Assembly: GCA_002408065.1 (NCBI GenBank)
Contig: DHQI01000115.1
Location: 1-64,000 of the forward strand
DNA length: 64,000 bases
Reading direction: 5' to 3'
From: Bacteroidales bacterium UBA5342
GTDB taxonomy: Bacteria > Bacteroidota > Bacteroidia > Bacteroidales > UBA5342
The notes beneath the pieces were generated by a model. That model was not told the DNA's origin. It ran no database searches and was given only the letters and a program-made list of their open reading frames with translations. Below are positions 59,991 through 64,000 of the stretch, piece by piece (the first letter of the stretch is position 1; the number at the start of each line of letters is the position of its first letter). The position numbers and the translations under genes were made by a program.

Positions 59991-62900
59991 TTATTTAATT
60001 ATCTTTAAAACTCTGTAGTATTCAGTAATGCTCCAAGCTTGAGCTAGGCAGCCCCGTTGCTGGTGTGGTGCATTACCGTCACTTACTTCAGGCATATGGT
60101 TGATGATGCCTTTTTCCATTTCCTCTTTGGCCGACATTAAAATGGCCATACTGTTTTCTTTGTCTTTGGTCAGCATAAAAAGAGCTTCGCAATAGCTAAA
60201 GAAAGGCCAAGCCCATCCGGTTCCATTGTGATAGGCTGGTTTGCGGCGTGTATCTTCGTCCCCTTCGTACCTGCCCCAGTAAGGTTCCGCTGGATTGTTG
60301 AGCAAATGACCCTCGCGATAAATTGATAAAGGTGGATCAACAGGCGCATCTTTCAGGCTACGTATAGCGCCAGGTATGATGAGACTCTGTGTGGCCATCA
60401 CAATGCTTTGGACCCATTCTTGTTCGGAAATGACGCCCAAGGTCACCGCAAAAAGCTGATTGGGACGACATGCATTGTCTTTTACGGCATCTTTGGCTGG
60501 TTTAAAACCTTGGGTATGCAAACAGTCCGAGAATCCGTTCCCTCCACTCAGTGGGTAATAGCTTAAAATGCTGTGTTTTATTTTTTTGGCTAAAGAGTCC
60601 CACTTTTTATTTTTATCAATAGTGCTCAGAAAGCTGACACCGGCTTGCCAAAAGGATTGTATCTCTATAGGGTAGCCTTCTCGTGGCGTTCCTGCAGGAT
60701 AGTTGGTATCCATCCAAGTAAAGTGTGACGGGCTGTATATCAATCCACTGTCTTTGTCCATTCGAATGCCGTTGCTAGTACCTTTAGTATAATTGTTTAC
60801 AATGCTTATGATAACATCTTTTACGGTTCGCTTGCCGCAATTCATAGCCAAAACAGATGGCTCCTTAAAAAGTTCAACGTAGTCTTTTACTGCTATGATA
60901 AACCAAAGTGGAGCATCACTGGTATCCCGGTTGCTGGCATTATTACCACGTATCATATTAGGTAGGGTGCCATCTTTCTCGTATTTCGCAAAAGTGAGTA
61001 GGATGTCTTTTGCTTCTTGTTGCATGCCGGCAGCTATAATGCCTCGCAGACAAATTAAAGTGTCGCGCCCCCAATCCAAAAACCAAGGGTAGCCAGCGAT
61101 AACAGTCTGTGCCTCGTTACGTTTTACAATAAACCGCTGGATCGAATTTTTTAACACACTTTCTTGGTCTCCTTCCGGTGCAACAGGAGTCAACTGAGTG
61201 ATGGTGTTTTTTATTTCTATCCCGGCTTCAACGTTAAGAGAAGCAATTTCGTTTTCGCTTAAATTTAGTTTGAAATAGCCCGGACTAAACAAATCTGTGT
61301 GATGTTCCAAGCCCCGGTTTTCTTCTACCGGTAATGTCTGCATATAGTGCCATTCGGGTTCTGAAATATAATGCCCCTTATTGATGGATAAATGAAGTGG
61401 TATAGTGTTAAAAGGATTAAAAGAAAAACCATTTTCACGTTTTTTTATGCTTTGCGGAAAAAGGTTTTCTGCCCCGGTAAAAGCTTTCGTGATTTCGTGA
61501 TTACTACGGTATTCTACATCGGGCCGTATGATGAGTGACACAGCAGTATTGCTTTCGAGCAAATCTTCTTGTTGCTTATCTTGTTGCCGTGTAAAGGTAA
61601 TAGAGGCTATGTTCTCTGTTTCGTCCAAATGCAATTGAATATCCAGAAGAATAAATTTTCCCTGACCTATTGGTGCTTTGAACGACCATATCATATCAGA
61701 GGCACCATCAGCCGAAAAGCTGTATTGAGATTTAGGACCCAACTGATGAGAAAATTCGTTATGTACTACCCAGCAGCGCAAGCGACTCAGCAAGGCAGTA
61801 CGGTCTACCGGTACTTGTTCGTCTAAATTGGCAGCAAAGAATGAATCATATTTACTGTTGTATTCGCCCCAGATACCGCTCACTTGTACCATTGTGCCGG
61901 ATTGATTGGCCGCAAAACCGTAAAGTTGTTTCGCTTTAGTTTCTTTGTAGGAAAATTGTTGTTTAAATGTTTTACACTCACCTTTGGGCAGTAATACTAT
62001 CTTCCCTGATTTCTTCAGGCAGTCGTTTCCTTTTTTAGCTTTAATGTTCAGGTCTAGGTGTTCCACCTTTTTAGATTTGCTCTTAGGCAAAGGGATCAAG
62101 ACGAAATAGTTATATTTGTTGCGGCGTATAGCTGTTCCTGAGTTCAGGTTGGTACCATTATACTTCAGGTTATAATTAAATGCTTCCTTGCTTTGCAGAA
62201 GTAAAATACCCCGGCTTGTAGCCATCACCATACGTTCCGGATCGCGTAATACATCATATTGTACTATTTGTCCTAATGTGGCGCCTTCGTTTAGGCAAAA
62301 TTTCAAAGGATCACGCAATAAGAGTTCCAGCTTATGGGTAAGGTAATGGCTGGGTAAAGCCGAAAAACCATTAAAATGCGCCTTTATTCTTAATAACAAA
62401 GCTTTGCATTGCTGCAGTTGTAGAGTGTTGTTTTCTTCTTCGTTACAATTAGAGATGCGCTCGGTATATAACCCGCTGTTGTCGATACAATGAGCTGAGC
62501 CAGCCTTTAGATTAGTTTGATAGTCAATGTTTTTACTGCTTATCAAGTCTGTGAGAATTGGCTTTCCTTTTATGAAAGGAGTATAATTGATGGTCTGATC
62601 GCTTTCGCAATTAAGATTAATGGCGATCAATACTTCGTCACCATTTTTTGCTTTACGCTTAAACATCACCACATCAGCAGTATTCTGATAAACGATTTCT
62701 ATTTCAGCATCGGCAAAAAAGGCTGGATGAACCTTAAAAAGAGAGGTTAAGCGTTTGAAAAGCGCTATTTGATTGTTGTCATTTCCCCAATTTAAACCGC
62801 TGGCATGGTGGACGCTGATCTTTTCTTCTGCAAAGTATTCCACACCATTGCTTATTCCAAAAGAACCGGCAGGTGCGGTGAGTGCACAGAGTAAATTACG

Positions 62901-64000
62901 CATTTGTGACCAGGTTTTAGACTTTGCTGCTAAGCGCATGTTATCGTGCGTTTCGCTAAAGTTAACCATGCCGCCTTTGGTGTAGTTGATGCGCAACATG
63001 TTGTTAACATAATGTGTTACTTCATCTTTGCTGTAATTCTGGAAGAGCTCAGAGTAAGCCCACGAAAAAGTTGTTTTGGACAGCAGCTGTTCGGTCACTT
63101 CCGGGGGACCGCCCAAGCCTTCGAGCAAGAAGATGGTGTCGGGAAATTCGTTTCTTATTTTAGCAACAATATATTCCCAATCTTCAACAGGTACCATGTA
63201 GCCGGCGTCACAGCGGAATCCGTCCACGCCTTTTTTACACCAGAATAAGAAGACTTCGGCCATCATTTGCCGAACCTTGGGGTTGCTGAAGTCTAGTTTT
63301 ACTAAGTCTTCCCAAGTGGTTCCCCAAGCTCCGGGACTTATAAAATGACCTTCTTTGTCGCGAACAAAATATTCAGGGTGATCTTTTTGAAGATTAGACG
63401 CCCATCCTGTATGGTCTACAGGAATGTCGAGGAAAATTTCACCTTGACGGCGATGTACGGCATCCACCAATTCTTCGAACTGGTCTAGTGGAGTAGCTTG
63501 TTTGTCAAATTCAGCTAATGCCGGATCTACAGAAAAAAAATCGAGTGCTGCGTAGGGGCTACCAAAGCGTCCCATACGGGCATAAGTAGTAGGAGTTGGA
63601 TGAATAGGTAGTAGTTGCAAAATGCGGAAGCCCATATCATCCATAATATGATCCAGTTCTTTGATCACATCGCGAAAAGTCCCGGATGGTGGTATGACGT
63701 GGTAACCTTTTGCATCCAACTCTTTGATGATGTCAGATTCGTCTTTTAGAGCAAACTTTTTGTGTTTGTTAGGGCCAAACTGACGTGTGAAAATGCCATA
63801 GATGGAGTTATTAACAATCGTAGATGCTGGTTCTATTTTGATGTGAATGTTGTCGCCCGGTGCCCATATAATGTCTTTTTTACGCCCTTGTTTAAACCAA
63901 ACTTTGGCTTCAAAATAACCTACCTCATACAACGGTAGCGTGATCTCGTAGTCTTTATCGTTGAGCTTATTAAATGGGAGGTCAAGCCAGTTGTTGCCTG
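59991..64000 (-). CDS. GH13 alpha-amylase/glucanotransferase fused to glycogen debranching enzyme (partial)
   Basis: At least 1336 codons; the frame stays open through the right edge (GNNWLDLPFNKLNDKDYEIT upstream of the first TTG), so the N-terminus is missing. The first part is a GH13 domain with DIPVDHTGWASN, GVDGFRCDAGYM (nucleophile Asp) and FLLEGLGG (acid/base Glu). The last 370 residues are a GDE_C amylo-alpha-1,6-glucosidase domain (PWFLDWGRDTLICLRGI to WAWPFFSYCEALF). This two-activity layout recalls eukaryotic debranching enzyme, in which a 4-alpha-glucanotransferase and an alpha-1,6-glucosidase are joined. Here the first activity is inferred. It heads the glycogen gene run. Confidence 0.9.
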   Translation of the reverse strand, partial: GNNWLDLPFNKLNDKDYEITLPLYEVGYFEAKVWFKQGRKKDIIWAPGDNIHIKIEPASTIVNNSIYGIFTRQFGPNKHKKFALKDESDIIKELDAKGYHVIPPSGTFRDVIKELDHIMDDMGFRILQLLPIHPTPTTYARMGRFGSPYAALDFFSVDPALAEFDKQATPLDQFEELVDAVHRRQGEIFLDIPVDHTGWASNLQKDHPEYFVRDKEGHFISPGAWGTTWEDLVKLDFSNPKVRQMMAEVFLFWCKKGVDGFRCDAGYMVPVEDWEYIVAKIRNEFPDTIFLLEGLGGPPEVTEQLLSKTTFSWAYSELFQNYSKDEVTHYVNNMLRINYTKGGMVNFSETHDNMRLAAKSKTWSQMRNLLCALTAPAGSFGISNGVEYFAEEKISVHHASGLNWGNDNNQIALFKRLTSLFKVHPAFFADAEIEIVYQNTADVVMFKRKAKNGDEVLIAINLNCESDQTINYTPFIKGKPILTDLISSKNIDYQTNLKAGSAHCIDNSGLYTERISNCNEEENNTLQLQQCKALLLRIKAHFNGFSALPSHYLTHKLELLLRDPLKFCLNEGATLGQIVQYDVLRDPERMVMATSRGILLLQSKEAFNYNLKYNGTNLNSGTAIRRNKYNYFVLIPLPKSKSKKVEHLDLNIKAKKGNDCLKKSGKIVLLPKGECKTFKQQFSYKETKAKQLYGFAANQSGTMVQVSGIWGEYNSKYDSFFAANLDEQVPVDRTALLSRLRCWVVHNEFSHQLGPKSQYSFSADGASDMIWSFKAPIGQGKFILLDIQLHLDETENIASITFTRQQDKQQEDLLESNTAVSLIIRPDVEYRSNHEITKAFTGAENLFPQSIKKRENGFSFNPFNTIPLHLSINKGHYISEPEWHYMQTLPVEENRGLEHHTDLFSPGYFKLNLSENEIASLNVEAGIEIKNTITQLTPVAPEGDQESVLKNSIQRFIVKRNEAQTVIAGYPWFLDWGRDTLICLRGIIAAGMQQEAKDILLTFAKYEKDGTLPNMIRGNNASNRDTSDAPLWFIIAVKDYVELFKEPSVLAMNCGKRTVKDVIISIVNNYTKGTSNGIRMDKDSGLIYSPSHFTWMDTNYPAGTPREGYPIEIQSFWQAGVSFLSTIDKNKKWDSLAKKIKHSILSYYPLSGGNGFSDCLHTQGFKPAKDAVKDNACRPNQLFAVTLGVISEQEWVQSIVMATQSLIIPGAIRSLKDAPVDPPLSIYREGHLLNNPAEPYWGRYEGDEDTRRKPAYHNGTGWAWPFFSYCEALFMLTKDKENSMAILMSAKEEMEKGIINHMPEVSDGNAPHQQRGCLAQAWSITEYYRVLKIIK

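Overview
The window comes from a member of the Bacteroidota, most likely a marine or anaerobic polysaccharide degrader of the Marinilabiliales type. Signs of this are two SusC/SusD pairs, a hybrid two-component sensor/AraC regulator, type IX secretion C-terminal sorting domains, lipoprotein and Sec signals on many enzymes, LytS/LytTR signalling, and promoters of the Bacteroidota type (TAnnTTTG at -7) with few Shine-Dalgarno sites. The genus cannot be fixed from sequence reading alone. I see no tRNA, rRNA, CRISPR array or complete insertion sequence.

Layout. 1-3513 (minus strand): the start of a 23S rRNA methyltransferase (rlmD), carA, and a LytTR regulator with its histidine kinase. 3950-4354: a small secreted protein. 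4604-5540 (minus): a methyl-directed restriction pair, dpnC (DpnI-like) overlapping a 56-residue dpnD. 6258-12239 (plus): a redox/iron-sulfur cluster with a DUF134 regulator, two NifX-like proteins, a Gly/Arg-rich DUF5320 protein, a DUF89 phosphatase-like protein, two MinD-type ATPases with inserted ferredoxin domains, a DUF4405 membrane protein and a thioesterase. 12389-14817: a SulP anion transporter with an overlapping MBL-fold hydrolase. 14907-24641: a TRIC-like channel, a two-gene secreted cassette with a large SusE/F-like repeat protein, a DUF1761 protein, a zinc-ribbon/radical SAM pair, a thioesterase, and YitT and ZIP membrane proteins.

24740-50917 (minus) is a polysaccharide utilisation locus. 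In transcription order it holds the sensor-regulator, SusC, SusD, a short SusC, SusD, GH128, two GH43 enzymes, two CBM-only secreted proteins, GH16, a sulfatase and a GH2 beta-galactosidase. The sensor would detect the oligosaccharide, surface GH128 and GH16 would cut the chain, CBM proteins would hold it, SusCD would import fragments, and the exo-enzymes and sulfatase would finish them. GH128 points to beta-1,3-glucan, while GH2, sulfatase and the galactanase-like GH43 point to a sulfated galactan or arabinogalactan; I cannot decide between them.

51079-64000 (minus) holds a SIMPL protein and the glycogen genes: a GH13/debranching fusion that runs off the right edge, a CBM48 protein, alpha-glucan phosphorylase, glycogen synthase and branching enzyme. 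Between glycogen synthase and branching enzyme sits an Abi/HEPN gene with two R-x(4-5)-H motifs. A divergent promoter next to it appears to make a short RNA of about 50 nt ending in a strong terminator. This looks like an AbiF-type toxin with an RNA antitoxin, and it is the most interesting item in the window.
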